From Trichobilharzia regenti (Eukaryota > Platyhelminthes > Trematoda > Strigeidida > Schistosomatidae), in NCBI GenBank assembly GCA_944472135.2, contig OX235270.1, forward strand, positions 138,399,632-138,463,631: a stretch of 64,000 nucleotides of DNA. The letters run 5' to 3'. The notes under the pieces were generated by a model. The model had not been told where the DNA came from, did no database searches, and saw only the letters and a program-made list of their open reading frames with translations. Below are positions 1-11,207 of this stretch, one piece after another. The translations under genes and the position numbers were made by a program. The number at the start of each line of letters is the position of its first letter. Position 1 is the first letter of the stretch.

Positions 1-705
1 GGTTAGCAAAGGGACAATGTAAGACAATTACTAGCTCAATTCTCGAGCATTTGGTGAACTCAGGCCACGTAGCTCCACCAGAGTCGTCTTTCAACATCAT
101 CTACAAAGTGAAGCCAAATTGTACAAAGGGTGTCAGGCTTCGGCTTTTGTGTATGGCGGAGGTGCTGGCATTTCATCAATAAAACCCTGAACTGTGTATA
201 CAGAAAACGTTTGTCCAGTCTCTTATTCTACCTTGGTCTTAACCTCTTCACTAATCATTCCCTGTAAAAAAGTTTAATTTTTTCTTTTGTTTTTAATTTT
301 CAGTTTTACTTTTAGCTTGCTTTTGCTTTAATAAAAATGCACTGTTATCAATCTCAATTGCTCCTTTTGTATATTTTCGCACCCTCTTCACACTTGTTAA
401 ATTAACGCTCAAATACCTTTATTCTCACTCAAGAGCAATTTTAACCTTATCAAACTTCTATCTTTGTGCCGTTGAGTACCACGTTATTTACAACTTTTAG
501 TTTTCACTTCTAAGGCCACTTCCGAGTAATTATATCAATTATGTCACCCCTTATTACTCAATAATAGATCACTATATATTTGTCTAAGTATAAATACGAC
601 TGTACAGCTTCTGAATATGATTTTGTCGATAAAGAAAACTTTCTTCACTGAATCTGTCTTTTATTTTCTTCATGATTCAATGGGTATTTTCGGTTATTTG
701 AAAAT
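1..705 (+). mobile_element. Penelope-like element, 3' end (GIY-YIG tail and 3' UTR)
   Basis: Positions 1-240 translate on the + strand into the tail of a PLE GIY-YIG endonuclease domain. The conserved pattern S-x-L-E-H-L-V-x-S-G-H, then F-N-I-I-Y-K-V, then N-P-E-L-C-I-Q-K is readable, with one in-frame stop. The A+T-rich stretch that follows is an untranslated tail. Its last part (about 590-700) resembles the outer part of the inverted repeats of the PLE at 41193-42257. The copy is cut by the window edge and is not functional. Confidence 0.7.
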
Positions 706-999
706 CGAGATGAATTTAAAGAATTAATGTGTTGTAGCCTGTTACGTCATCAACTGTGCCTTACCTGTTTAACAGTAGACTGGTTTAATATTTTTGTACT
801 GCACCTAATAGAAGCATGCAGAAATAGACTGAGATGAAGGGCTGTGAACTCCTAATCCAAAGGCAGCTGTATCTAATATCAATTTCTCAATCAAATCTAT
901 CCTATATAAAATCTCACCAATATGAAAATGTTTGAATTTTATTGATAATGAACACCTGCTTGCGCATTTAAATGGCTTTATTAAGCCAAACTTAAAGAT
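706..999. other. A+T-rich stretch, possible 3' UTR of the minus-strand gene
   Basis: No repeat family or coding region was recognised. If the candidate terminal exon at 1000-1062 is real, this would be its 3' UTR and flank: AATAAA signals on the minus strand lie at 977-982 and 938-943. Confidence 0.3.
938..982 (-). promoter_or_regulatory. Two AATAAA polyadenylation hexamers
   Basis: The minus strand reads AATAAA at 982-977 and again at 943-938, just after the TAG of the candidate terminal exon. In such A+T-rich DNA one hexamer is expected by chance; only the position makes it suggestive. Confidence 0.3.
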
Positions 1000-1062
1000 C
1001 TAAACTCCTGTGAATCGTTCATATTCAAGGTCACTGGCTTCACATACTACTTCTTCCTCTTC
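1000..1062 (-). CDS. Candidate terminal exon with acidic tail
   Basis: On the minus strand an acceptor ending in ACACAG is followed by an open frame of 20 codons and a TAG stop. The residues start with four glutamates and end in ERFTGV, with one cysteine. Only this frame (phase 0) stays open; the other two stop within the exon. An AATAAA hexamer begins 18 nt after the stop. It is downstream of the follistatin-module exons, on the same strand, so it could be the last exon of that gene. The known exon before it (4884-4998) ends in phase 1, so at least one more exon, which I did not find, would have to lie between. The call rests on splice and polyadenylation signals, not on homology. Confidence 0.33.
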   Translation of the reverse strand, partial: EEEEVVCEASDLEYERFTGV

Positions 1063-1609
1063 CTGTGTTGAAGATGACAAACAGATCACTATGAGCCTAA
1101 TATAAGTATGATCAGGTTCTGACTACTTCAGTGTATAGACGTATACATAATCTTAAAGTGAGTTTTGCTTACCTGCCCAGCATTTTACACGTACGTTTGA
1201 TGTTCTTTATCGTTAACATACGAACGCAAAATTAATGCCTCAATCACAAGGGTGTGTGTGTTTATGTAGGTAACTTTTGCGAGTATTCACTCGAAAATGT
1301 CGAATAAATATATCGTTTTATTAGCACTACATTTCATGTGAGAAATTCTTGCAAGAGAATAGGATACACTGAATGATTTTTTAAAACTGTTTTATTGTAA
1401 CACTAATGTGGACTTGAACAGAGGTGAATGCATTTTCCTTCAGTTTCAATGAGTTAGTGATTAAGGGCTTATATTCCATAATTTATATCACTTCATGATG
1501 CAGCATAGCCACTCAGTGTTATTAGTAGGCAGCTTTCAGTTTACCCGACATGATTGACTTTACTGATCACAGTCATAATTACAATCCCGAGAAATTCACG
1601 TAAAAAGCA
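1063..1609. other. No recognised feature
   Basis: A+T-rich intergenic or intronic DNA. A strong minus-strand donor (GTAAGC) near 1164-1170 has no convincing acceptor and open frame in front of it. Confidence 0.4.
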
Positions 1610-2575
1610 CACCGGAAATACGCCGTCGCTCTAGGAACCTAACGGTCCATCTTCGGGAATACCTACCAGTGTGGTTAAATAAAGGTGTGGTTAAGACCAT
1701 CATCACCTCCAGCATCACCTCCTCCAAACACGCCACAAAGCTTCCATTGAAGAGTCTTCCTCTATCATCTGTCAAACATCGAATCGATTACGAGAGACTA
1801 CTTGATATCGAACACTGCAAACAACAGAGGACACTAAAATCCGCCTAAAATATTCAAGGCTCTGTGCGCAAAGGAAAAGGAACCAGCCACCACTGATATT
1901 CTGGCGTGTTTTTGAACCTATCTGATATTCAGTCAGTTGAGTGTTATATTAATGTACATTATTTCTGCCTCTCTCTTACTGATGCTTTTGAACTGTAATC
2001 ACACGTCGATACTATTGATTGAATGCAATTTAAAACAGCGTCGGTGGCACAACGGTTAGGACGCTGGTGACCCATGAACATAGTCCGGGGTTCGATTCCC
2101 GGCCGACTCACTCCTTTACCTCGCTAAGCCAGGAATAATGCTGGTAAAGAGAGAAGGTTGGGCATGAGGCTAGCAACCCCATCCTGTAAAATTAAACACT
2201 GCTACAGAAACTTCAAGTCACTAGCTTGGAGCCCTATGTTCCACCGGGCAACGTGAAGGAAAAAATTTAAAACAGCATTAATGTTGTGAGTAGGAATATT
2301 ACTTCCCATATTACTGTCATGTAAATGTAGAACCTGATAACGAATTTATCGAGAAGAATATTCATTGTTCATCAATCAGGCTTTAAATTTTGATTACACT
2401 AAATTACTCACTAACAATTGTATTTTTCTGTATGATATGTCTGAAGCAATCTTGAAAATCATTGTATACCTAATTGTTCCAGAAGTGTTTAAAGAACACC
2501 GGGCTATTTCATTTGAAGTGTACTTCATCACTGCAGCAATTCAATTGCCTTATCTATCGTGAAAAGTAGGCTTAA
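1610..2575 (+). mobile_element. Penelope-like element, C-terminal part plus 3' UTR, split by a SINE
   Basis: From about 1617 the + strand is open to a TAA near 1849 and reads as the C-terminal part of a PLE GIY-YIG domain (R-N-L-T-V-x-L-R-E-Y-L-P-V-W, then K-G-V-V-K-T-I-I). The UTR continues to about 2560 and matches the UTR of the PLE copy at 28900-29270, including ACCTGATAACGAA. The UTR is interrupted by the SINE-B copy at 2040-2264; the copy at about 29150 has no insertion at that point. The family is degraded. Confidence 0.75.
2040..2264 (+). mobile_element. tRNA-derived SINE (SINE-B copy 1) with target-site duplication
   Basis: It starts with a tRNA-like head containing pol III box A- and box B-like motifs (GTGGCACAACGGTTAGG and GGGGTTCGATTCCCGG). 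A conserved body follows (CTCGCTAAGCCAG, TAAAGAG, GCATGAGGCTAGCAACCCC) and an A-rich end. The 12-bp sequence ATTTAAAACAGC flanks it at 2028-2039 and 2265-2276, a clean target-site duplication. Confidence 0.88.
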
Positions 2576-2769
2576 TTCAGGATTGTAACTGTTTGGGTTA
2601 AATCACTTGAGGGAAAGTCAACTTCACAAGAGTTAACGTTAGTTATTCATGAGTCACTATAGCTAGCTGATGAAAAGTAATTTATTTATCGAAACATAAT
2701 AACTGGAAAATAATGAAACTAAATTATATCTAAGTAGTCATTTAGTCTAAACGTGAATATAACTTCCTT

Positions 2770-3395
2770 CACTCATCTAGGGAGAACTGTTTCAACTACA
2801 GGAACGCCCCACAGATGAGGATGTCAAAAACAGACTGGATCGAAAAAGCATGAGAGACCTTCGTCACTCTGAAATCCCTCTGGAAGTCTTCTGAACTGCT
2901 GTTCCACGTAAACAATGAAATTCAGATGCTCATAACCAATATTAGGTCATTTTTTCTATATGGGTCAAAAACTTGGCGATTCACGAAAATCATTTTCAGT
3001 AGGGTGGTAGAAGTTCTATCATCAGCTGCTTTCGCCAACTCTTTACTGAGAATCAGATGGCCAGTCAGAAATGAATACCATCAAGAAACTCTGAGAACAC
3101 ACCAATCAAAAACCCATTTCTCAAGAGATATGATGAAGAAAATGGAGATGGACAAGATGAAATCGCTCGCCTTGCCATCTCTTTTTAGTGGGAGGTGGAT
3201 GGGAAACGAGAAGTTTGGCATAGGTCCTTGAGTGGCACGGAGGCGATTATGTGAGAAGGAGATGAAAGACTATAGGCGATCGCGGGTCCATCTAAAGAGG
3301 AGTATGGAGCACAGAGTGGAACAGAGATGTGCTGCGTTAACCCTATATTCCACTCAGAACCGAAGGAAATGACAGTAATTATTATCCGAAATCCA
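2770..3395 (+). mobile_element. RTE-like non-LTR retrotransposon, 3' fragment
   Basis: The + strand shows the degraded C-terminal region of the RTE-like ORF found throughout this window: the 'T-L-K-S-L-W-K-S-S' block, 'S-F-F-L-Y-G-S-K-T-W' (from Y-G-S-E-T-W), 'L-R-I-R-W-P', and the 3' end 'AACCGAAGGAAATGACAGTAAT'-type tail. Several frameshifts and stops are present; it is not functional. Confidence 0.75.
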
Positions 3396-3539
3396 AACGG
3401 GTGATATTAAGCCGTACCTGAAAATTTTAAAATATTACCACCGTAACTTTAAAATTTAGAAAATACAGACGACCAGAGTGGATTAGCCTTTCATTAATTA
3501 TTGGTGACATTATTTATGTAACGAATGACCACTGAAGTA

Positions 3540-4440
3540 AAAAGGAAAATTCATCTTTCAGCAATCTCCAAATCACAAGCCTAATGTTCTACTAGATAAA
3601 CTAACGCACCCATCGTGATCCAAAGATTTATTCCACCGTCGTTTATCATCTGTTCTCCTAGTAGACCATTCTGAATAGTCTGGTAATTAATATCTGGTAT
3701 ATGCTGGTGATGGAAAGAAAACTGAGGCCCTGAGTCAAAAGATGAAGAGATACCTATTTTGAGGAAGACACTATTTGAGAATGGCTACCTCGACGCTTTA
3801 GAGAATAACATATAAAGCTTAAAATCAGCAAGGAACACCTCAGCTCTATTCTAAAGAGGATGCTATAAACGAAAGGTAACCTTCTGGTCAGCATTATAAA
3901 CAGCAGAATATCCAACGCTCTAAAAACAACATTCTCTGCTGCTACATTGCAACTGGTATTCTCATGTAACCCATTGTTCTTCAATAAGTTCAAAGATAAA
4001 CTAGCCCATCTAACCACTTCTGTGTGCATCTACCAATTTACTTGCTCATTTAGAGTGAGTTACATAGGTCGTTCGATGAGTTTTTTTTTATCCAAAAGAG
4101 TCAAAAAAACGTTATCTTGCTCGGCTACGAAGAGGTAACAGTAGATCAGTAAGGAGTGGAGTAATTGAACAAATATTTAACATTGGTCACTTAATAAGCA
4201 AGGAGAATTCTTTCAAAGCTGTATGCAAAGTCAAAAGACCCCCCCCCCGACCCAAAGACTGGAAGCTTTCGTATATTTTGCATCGCCGAGGCCTTGACGA
4301 AATGGATGAGAAAACTCTGATCTAAGTGCACAGGAAAAACTTCCCTATCCCCTCCTCCTACCTGGATTATAATTCTAAGTGCAACTGTTATTATTATTCT
4401 GTTATTAAAACTATTTTGTACACCTCTCATATTACACTAG
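3540..4440 (+). mobile_element. Penelope-like element fragment with GIY-YIG motif
   Basis: In the + frame at 3947-4090 the residues read C-x-Y-Q-F-T-C-S-F-R-V-S-Y-I-G-R-S, the catalytic start of a PLE GIY-YIG endonuclease (usually C-I-Y-x-F-T-C-x-C-G-x-S-Y-I-G-R-T). About 4140-4240 follows in another frame with the 'V-I-E-Q-I-F-N-I-G-H-L-I' block. The upstream reverse transcriptase part is badly decayed. Confidence 0.65.
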
Positions 4441-4883
4441 GAATACCATTTCTTTTAACTAACCTTCTATATAGTTTATTCTGATACTTATCTCCATGTT
4501 GTTTTACTAACATGCAAAATTTTTTGAAAGTTATTCATATTACGTAAACCTAGTCTTCACCATTCCCTTAGATTTAATTTTGATAATTCATTACATTTTC
4601 GAAATATCTTGATGACGTAAACAATAACCAAAGCCAACCATCTATTCTTGACAAACGTAACATACACACATACAAAAAGAACTACATATATACATATATA
4701 TAATCGCTCTCGTACAGTTAACCGAGTGAATTCTCCATGAACAGACTCTTCGCTGGACTGTTTGTTCTTGTTTCCACGTGTGGATGGGTATTTTGAGGGT
4801 ATTGTTTTGTTGAGTCAACAAAAAACGTTGCCTAATTTGTAAAAAAACAACAAAGAAAAAGTTGCCGAAAAATTAAAACTTAC
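4441..4883. other. Intronic DNA, nothing recognised
   Basis: A+T-rich, with a short TA tract around 4682-4702. No exon, repeat family or RNA gene could be supported. Confidence 0.4.
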
Positions 4884-4998
4884 GACAATAACCTTCTTGT
4901 GCCACATGAACTTCAATTTGATCAGCGCAAGATTTAACTTTTAAGAAACATTCATTCTCGTAAGTTTTACCATCAGTTCCACAGACAGGTTTCCTAAT
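4884..4998 (-). CDS. Kazal half of follistatin-type module 5 (exon)
   Basis: This 115-nt exon has acceptor CTCTTTAG and donor C|GTAAGT. It enters in phase 0 and leaves in phase 1. It encodes a near-perfect Kazal core: P-V-C-G-T-D-G-K-T-Y-E-N-E-C-F-L-K-V-K-S-C, ending G-Y-C. The cysteine spacing (C-x-9/10-C-x-6-C-x-14/15-C) and the GTDG-T-Y-x-x-E-C signature are those of Kazal domains in agrin, follistatin and FSTL proteins. Joined to the exon at 8939-9033 it completes a 10-cysteine follistatin module. The product is probably extracellular; inhibition of serine proteases is typical of some Kazal domains but not proven for follistatin types. The next exon, entering in phase 1, was not identified. 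Confidence 0.88.
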
Positions 4999-5214
4999 CT
5001 AAAGAGATGAGCAAAAATTCACAAGTTACCATTTTTTCATTATCAAGTTAATTATTAAAATAGTATGAAAATTGAAACATTAGAGCAAAAAGTTTATCTC
5101 TATCTATAAGAGTGAAAGTATGATTATATTTCATTTGTTGTTACCACCCCCCCCTTTGTAGTCAGATTAGTTTCATTCCTTTTTCATTCTGAGTAGAGTG
5201 TAAGGCTTGAAGCT

Positions 5215-5400
5215 TTTCACACTTTTAACTTTCAGTTGCAGTTGAGCTATTTTTATAAAGTGAGGTTACTAGCCTCATGCTCAACCTTCCTGTTCTTTCG
5301 GAGTTACTACCGCCTGGACAAGGATGAAGTATGCATCAGCTAGTAGTCAAAGGCGGGAAAACGTGCATAGCTAGTGGGCATCCTTCCGATGAACCACAAA
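5215..5400 (-). mobile_element. Degraded SINE-B fragment
   Basis: The + strand contains the reverse complement of the SINE-B body (TTGCAGTTGAG..TTTTTATAAAGTGAGGTTACTAGCCTCATGCTCAACCTTCC). The tRNA-like head is hardly recognisable, so the upper border is uncertain. Confidence 0.5.
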
Positions 5401-6429
5401 TACACAAATAAGTTATCGGAAGTAAATTCTTTTTCATTTTTATACCAGTTTCTGCTCAAATCGTCAGTGTCTTACAAAGAACATAAAACAAAACTGTAAT
5501 TTTCATGAATGTGAGGTGGTTCTCAGTCTTTTATTTGGTGTTTCCATTGTATATATGACGAATTAAAATAAGGTATTAACTATCTAAATATATCAGTGAC
5601 GCTTGTGAGGAGATATTATTGTTCTCCAACAGTGAAAACAAAAGGCACTGCTTCAGTCACTGGAGAAACTAAACATCTTAAATATATGTGCAATAAAAGT
5701 GGTTTTGGGCAGAAAGTTTCCACCTGGGTCTCATGATTATTGGCATCTTTTGGTAGGTGGTGCACGCAACCTTGAAAGAACTGATGTCATGTCTAATGTT
5801 CGAACCTGCATCACCAAGTGTTTCTGTTCAAGATATTACCACTGAGTTACTCAACCACACAATTAACCTCTTGTTGTACTGTAATAGTCACTTGAGAGTA
5901 ACTAGTGTCACGTGTCTGTATTCTTCGTGGCCGCATTCGATCAATCAATATTGCGATTTGGTCACCAAACTACACTAAGAAAGTATTGAAAATAGGTATA
6001 GTATTCAGTGTACAATCCAGTTCTATATTAGTAAACTCTCGATTTGAATGTACATGTAAGGTGGCGTATTATCTTTAAAGGTTGACGATTTTCAAGTTTT
6101 CTGGGATCTGACGTTACCTCATTCACTTAAGCCAGGTCTACTCCTGCAGAATAACTGATAATCATGTTTTCATTCACAATTGAGTACAGGGAGAATTATT
6201 CCATCCATTGGAAACAAATTCAGAAGATTCTTATGAAAAAATTCTATTTCATCTCAGATTGGTGAAAATTCAAGAAATAGGTTATGAACCTACTCAACAA
6301 ACAGTAATCAGTGCTATCACCATAAATGGGAAAACGTAGAGGAAGTTGACACCTTTACTTGCATAATCTTATTTACACAAGTAAGGGTATCGCAGCCAAG
6401 AAAATAGGGGAAAACAAGACAGGAGTTGA
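5401..6429. other. Intronic DNA, nothing firmly recognised
   Basis: Mixed sequence with no supported exon. The open frame at 5757-5978 has no start context, splice sites or family resemblance. Confidence 0.35.
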
Positions 6430-6935
6430 TTACTCTGATATCATGTTGAAGATCTACACCATTCAGCATAATGAATGAGATCTGAATTCTCAACACTAGT
6501 GAACATATATGGTTCACAGACTTACTGTGTTATTCAAAGCATTTCCAACAGATTACAGATTTTTATGAAGAACTGCCTTTGCTGGATTCAGCAAATCAGA
6601 CGTTCAGAAAGAATAAGTGACAAAGAATTCTTGAAACAAATTAGACAGGAGCTTACTGCAATATACTACCCAATATATATGCATTAGGAAGTGGCGATGG
6701 ACTGGATAATAACTGAGTAGACTGTTGAGTGCTAGGTCCCTAAATGGAGCCCAGATGCGAAGCTAAGAGTCGAGTGTATCCCACGTGTGGTGTGGTGACA
6801 TCGTTTGAAGAGGAAATGAAAATTCAACAGCACTGTTGGCACCAGTTCAAAATGGCACCAGGGAAACAATTCAAATGTAAATGTTCTACTGAGGCTCTAT
6901 GTACTACTCGGGACCCAAGGAAGGTTTCAAATTTA
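6430..6935 (+). mobile_element. RTE-like 3' fragment
   Basis: This is the same C-terminal and 3' end segment as at 59885-60465, but strongly decayed: 'TTCAGCATAATGAATGAGATCTGAATTCTCAACA', 'GGTTCACAGACT', 'TGACATCGTTTGAAGAGGAAATGAA', and the closing 'GGGACCCAAGGAAGG'. Orientation is +. Confidence 0.6.
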
Positions 6936-7439
6936 AGTTAAGGACCTTTTTGACTCATCATCAATACCTGTTCTAATTGTGACAAAATCCGATCGTGGCG
7001 CATCGACAGGCATACAATAAATGCAGTATGTTTTCAGTGGTCTGAGAGTATTATGGGGTGTATGGAGGTTTCGATTTGATTCAATCGGGGCGTTTAGTAA
7101 ATATCAAACATCAGAGATATCAGTTCAATGTTCCGAACTTTTGATTCACTGACACTAGAAGCTTTCAAGCACATGTTAGAGTTGCGGATGACAGCTGAAT
7201 GACTAACCAAACGATAATGTGCTACAAACAGCGTTCCACTTGTTCACAAAAATCTCCAATCCTACAGGAATTGAAATTCAGTCAACTACAATAGAGAACG
7301 AAATCAATAAGTTCTGTGCTGACCAGCTGATTCAGGGTTTTGGATTAAATTACAAGTGCTGTTTTCTGCTCCTAATCCTTTCAAAGTAACTATGAAACCT
7401 TCAAAAGTCATTTTTACACATATTCAGTGCCTTTTTCCT

Positions 7440-8860
7440 CTTTTTCCATAGTTCGTTATTACTGTTGGTTTTCCCTTGGGTTCTATGTAGAGCATAGGGC
7501 TTTAACAGCACATATTCACTTCACTCTGTTCTCCGTAGTCCTCTCCAACTGACTCCACGATTTCCCATAGCCCGTCATCACCGCCTCACACTATATCCTC
7601 TGTGTCAGCCTCTGACGCCTAGCCCATTGCTTCGGATCCAGGCTCCATTACATGTCTTGATATGTGATTCCATTCAATGTGTGTCCGATCCATCTCCATT
7701 TTTTCTGTATATTTATTGAGCAATAGGCTGTTGATTGGTTCCATCTCGGAGTTTCTCTTTGATTATTCTTTCTAGCTGGTCATCTGGTCTTTGGTATAGA
7801 TTCATTGAAGACAGATGTTGATAAAAGAAGTTTGCAGTTACCTGTTAGAGATGTCTTTTGTGCTGCGTCAAGTTTCACTCATATAAAGAAAAACTGGCCA
7901 ACGTAACAACATTGGTTTTGAAAATCTGAATTTTACAGTTTATGTAGAGGTGGAGTGTAGGAGAGTTCTAAACTGATTTCACCATGGTGAAGGTCTGTCT
8001 CATCTATTCACTTCTAGTTCGACATCCTCAATAGTTCCACCTGTAGGTGAACTATGCTTCCTAGATAGGTGAAGGAAGTGATCTCTTCCATATATAGTGA
8101 TTAGTGATTGTTGTTGGTGGCGGGTTATCTTCATCACCTCCATCTTTTCCATGTTCACTTAAAGTTCCTGTCTTCTATGCTTCTTCTAATAACTTGTTAA
8201 TTTACACTTGCGAAATCCAGATTCCTCTACAGTCTTCTTATCGGTCTACCGTACTCCTATCTTCACGTCATATCCCCTCCTTGCAGCCAGCCGTATAATA
8301 CAGTCCAACACAAGTGGGAATATTATCGGTGACGACAGTAAGTATCCTTGCCTTACTCCTGTATTCATTTCAGAGGCTTCGCTGACTTTTCCATTGTGGA
8401 CACGTGGCATTGTGGCTTAGCTGTGGTTGAATGAGGCTGATAAAGACTAACGGCATTTCCTGGTGTTGACCTAGTTTACAAATTACTTCAAAGACAACGC
8501 TCTTGAAGGCTTTTCCAAAGTCAACGAAATTGAGGTGGAAGTTTCATTCTACACTCTGTTCGAGGATGATGCGGTTAGTATTTGATCCGCACATGATTTT
8601 ATTCCCATAAATCCAGCTTGTTCTCGGCGACGGAGATCTGCATCTAGTGAGCATATCCTTGGCTGTCTTGTGATCCGTTTTCAGTACTTCATGAGAAATC
8701 CCACCTGAAACCGCTGCTTTCATGACTGGCTTTTATTACCTTAACTGTGTCCAAGAGTGCTGCTTTTGTTGGACGAAATGGTTTTCACTGTCATTACTAT
8801 AGTTGTTGGTAGACTTGCAGGTGATGATCGGTTCATAATTAGTTAAACTTAAATGGAAAA
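7440..8860 (-). mobile_element. RTE-like non-LTR retrotransposon, 5'-truncated copy
   Basis: The minus strand carries the reverse transcriptase motif A region (V-D-F-G-K-A-F-K-S from about 8526, from F-I-D-F-E-K-A-F-D-S) and then the C-terminal part down to the 3' end near 7465 (CCTTGGGTTCTATGTAGAGC on the + strand). Stops and frameshifts disable it. The copy is longer than most here, reaching into the palm domain. Confidence 0.7.
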
Positions 8861-8938
8861 GCGTACTACTCCACACAAACGTCATGTTTCTACAAAAAAT
8901 TCATTAATATATACAATTTATATGTATAACGAACTTAC

Positions 8939-9033
8939 ATAAAGACAGTCTGTTGGACAGACACACTGTGGTTCGCCGAATACACTCAACTGACATATAG
9001 CATAATATTTGCATTCTTTCATTTGACATGCGT
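8939..9033 (-). CDS. EGF-like half of follistatin-type module 5 (exon)
   Basis: A 95-nt exon with acceptor ACATACAG and donor TAT|GTAAGT. It enters in phase 1 and leaves in phase 0. It reads D-A-C-Q-M-K-E-C-K-Y-Y-A-I-C then G-E-P-Q-C-V-C-P-T-D-C, which is the N-terminal EGF-like (FOLN) half seen in agrin, follistatin and SPARC-type modules. The G left at the end of exon 16891-17193 plus the AC that starts this exon makes an aspartate codon. It is followed in frame by the Kazal half at 4884-4998. The intron between the two halves is phase 0, unlike the phase-1 introns between modules. Secreted, disulfide-rich. Confidence 0.88.
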
Positions 9034-9204
9034 CTGTATGTTGTTTTCCAAAAATAGTAGAGATAAAGATGCAGTGATAACAATTAAAAGTCTTTCAGAG
9101 TAGAAGCGAATAGTATAAACAAACAATGAAAACTAAATACAACAAATTTGAAGATAATTAGCCTACGTACACACTGGAATAGATGATACTGATGGGTTAT
9201 ATCA

Positions 9205-9495
9205 TCACAGATTTAGATTTCGTACCACTATACAAATTTCACCTCCTAATGAAATAAAACTGAACATCCCTGGCATAATCTTCGCAGCCCTTTGTATAAA
9301 TTCTATCTCAGATACCGGAGTGACAAAATGTCTCCTTGAAATCTCTTTGAAATCCGTAAATTCCTTACTATGCGGTACAAGTAAACAGCCAGCCACTACT
9401 TTTCGGTTACTAGTAGTAGTTCCAGTTGGGAAAGTGACACCCTTGGAATTCAGCATATTAGTTATATGGTGATGATAATCTTTACAGAATAAATT
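9205..9495 (-). other. Unassigned open frame
   Basis: A minus-strand frame stays open for about 95 codons to a TGA at 9205, with an ATG at 9456. The residues are mixed (for example H-F-V-T-P-V-S-E-I-E-F-I-Q-R-A-A-K) and do not match any repeat family recognised here. There is no good acceptor in front. It may be a decayed transposon or a pseudogene piece; no function is proposed. Confidence 0.2.
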
Positions 9496-9499
9496 TCAG

Positions 9500-10439
9500 T
9501 ACCTATTATTATCGAATTTTAAGAATAGCGGTAAGCACTAAATAGTTCCCTTTGACCTCTTGAATTACTCTTCACAAATGATGTATTTAAATTATCCTGG
9601 TCATAGTTTTGCAAATAAATGACAATTCAATGAATGCAGTGTCCTAAAGCTCTACCGAGAAGTCGTGGTTGGTGAGGTCCATCATGTTAGGAGTGAACCA
9701 GATGCCTAAACAAGGCAGTGACTGGAGGTGGAGGTACACTGGAAAATGGACAGAACTTGAAATTCATGAGTCCTTGGATTCCACCCCAGTGATTAAATGG
9801 TAAGTTCCTTCGCTTAGCAACCACAGGGTACTCAATTTAATTATTTGTGAGGTTGTATGTGTGTACCGTTTATTTGTCTCAAACTAGGATGAAACTGATG
9901 ACTAGTGCGTCATGGTTTCCAATGATTCGCTAACTGACATTGATTAATGACGAAACATACGCTAAGATTTATCAATGGTAAAATAGAGTCATAATGTAGG
10001 TATTCATAAATAGTTGTTCTGTGTTCTGGAAACACTTCATTTGGGGCTTGTCTAATTGACAGACTGTAATAGGTAATTAGCACCAGACCAGTTTATGTTA
10101 GTTGTTTGAATAGGCAGTCAGTGTACAATAAGTAACAACCAATCAGATAGCCAGAACATTTTTTCCATAATAGCTAGTGATGATAGTTGTTAGTCAGCAA
10201 AATTCCTATCAGCTGATATTTCTTACCTTATTTGGAAGCCATAGATCTGTCATAAGCCCTCTCACATATCCTATTACTTCATGGAAGAATATCACATACT
10301 TTTGAATTACTCAATGATTGATTTTGTCGAACTTAAATGCTTGATCTCTGTTGGTATGTCGACTCTTAGAATGGACGTATCGGTGATTCCTTAAGGATAG
10401 CATTATGTTGTTTGTACATAGTGCCTAGTGGTCGAACTC
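9500..10439. other. Intronic DNA, nothing recognised
   Basis: No exon, RNA gene or known repeat could be supported, although a decayed repeat may start near 9650. Confidence 0.35.
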
Positions 10440-10560
10440 CAGTCAAAACGAAGGTTCTGCATGAGGCTAGTGACTGCACGCTGCAAAAGGAATACAACCG
10501 CCATGGAAACTGCAGAGCTTGAGGCTCTACATTTCACTCAGAATGCAAAAAATTCCTGAA
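10440..10560 (+). mobile_element. SINE-B 3' body fragment
   Basis: Segment GCATGAGGCTAGTGACTGC, then CATGGAAACTGCAGAGCTTGAGG and a tail like the end of the SINE-B body. The head is missing. Low information, so moderate confidence only. Confidence 0.4.
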
Positions 10561-11207
10561 ACAGCTGCTCCAGGAGTCAGCAGAAACTGAGCATTCCGAC
10601 TCAACAGAATCAGTTAAGAAAAAATAAAAAGACAATAATTTCATCAATTGACAGTGGAATTCTGTTGCACAGGAAGAGAATTACGTGGCCCACTGGCCTA
10701 GCGTATAACGATCTGACTTTCAAAACGATGCGAAACTGGTAGACATAAATATGTACACTTTATATGCATCAAATGTAGCCTGATACACAAAGCCAGGTAC
10801 ATAATAAGTAGTAGTTACTATGGTACTATTATCATCAGGCAGTATGCAGTGAAATACTGTTCTTTCATATTGATAAGAGTCGGTGATCTAATTTGTGCAG
10901 AACATCTACTGTGACACAATTTACGACAACAGTGTGATATATATCGCGAGTGTGTTACTAGTGCTAGTGTAACTGCATAAATAGTCAAAATAACACTAAT
11001 AATAATCTCATCCACCTAAATGTGATAAGCATTGAGAGTTTTCATTGAATTATTTCTATAGATTAACGTTATTTCTATCATTGTTATCTGGCTTTATCTC
11101 TGGAGTTAAATTTTCATTCATTTATTCCAATTAGTTTAATTAAATTATTGATTACAATAAAAAAAATTAGATTATTATTTCCTTTCTTTTAACGTTATTA
11201 GTTAATT

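Noticed and set aside
1164..1250. Strong donor GTAAGC preceded by a short open frame
   Set aside because: No acceptor lies in front before stops occur in the candidate frames.
2040..2110. tRNA gene
   Set aside because: Pol III box motifs are present, but the conserved non-tRNA body, A-rich tail, target-site duplication and many copies show a tRNA-derived SINE.
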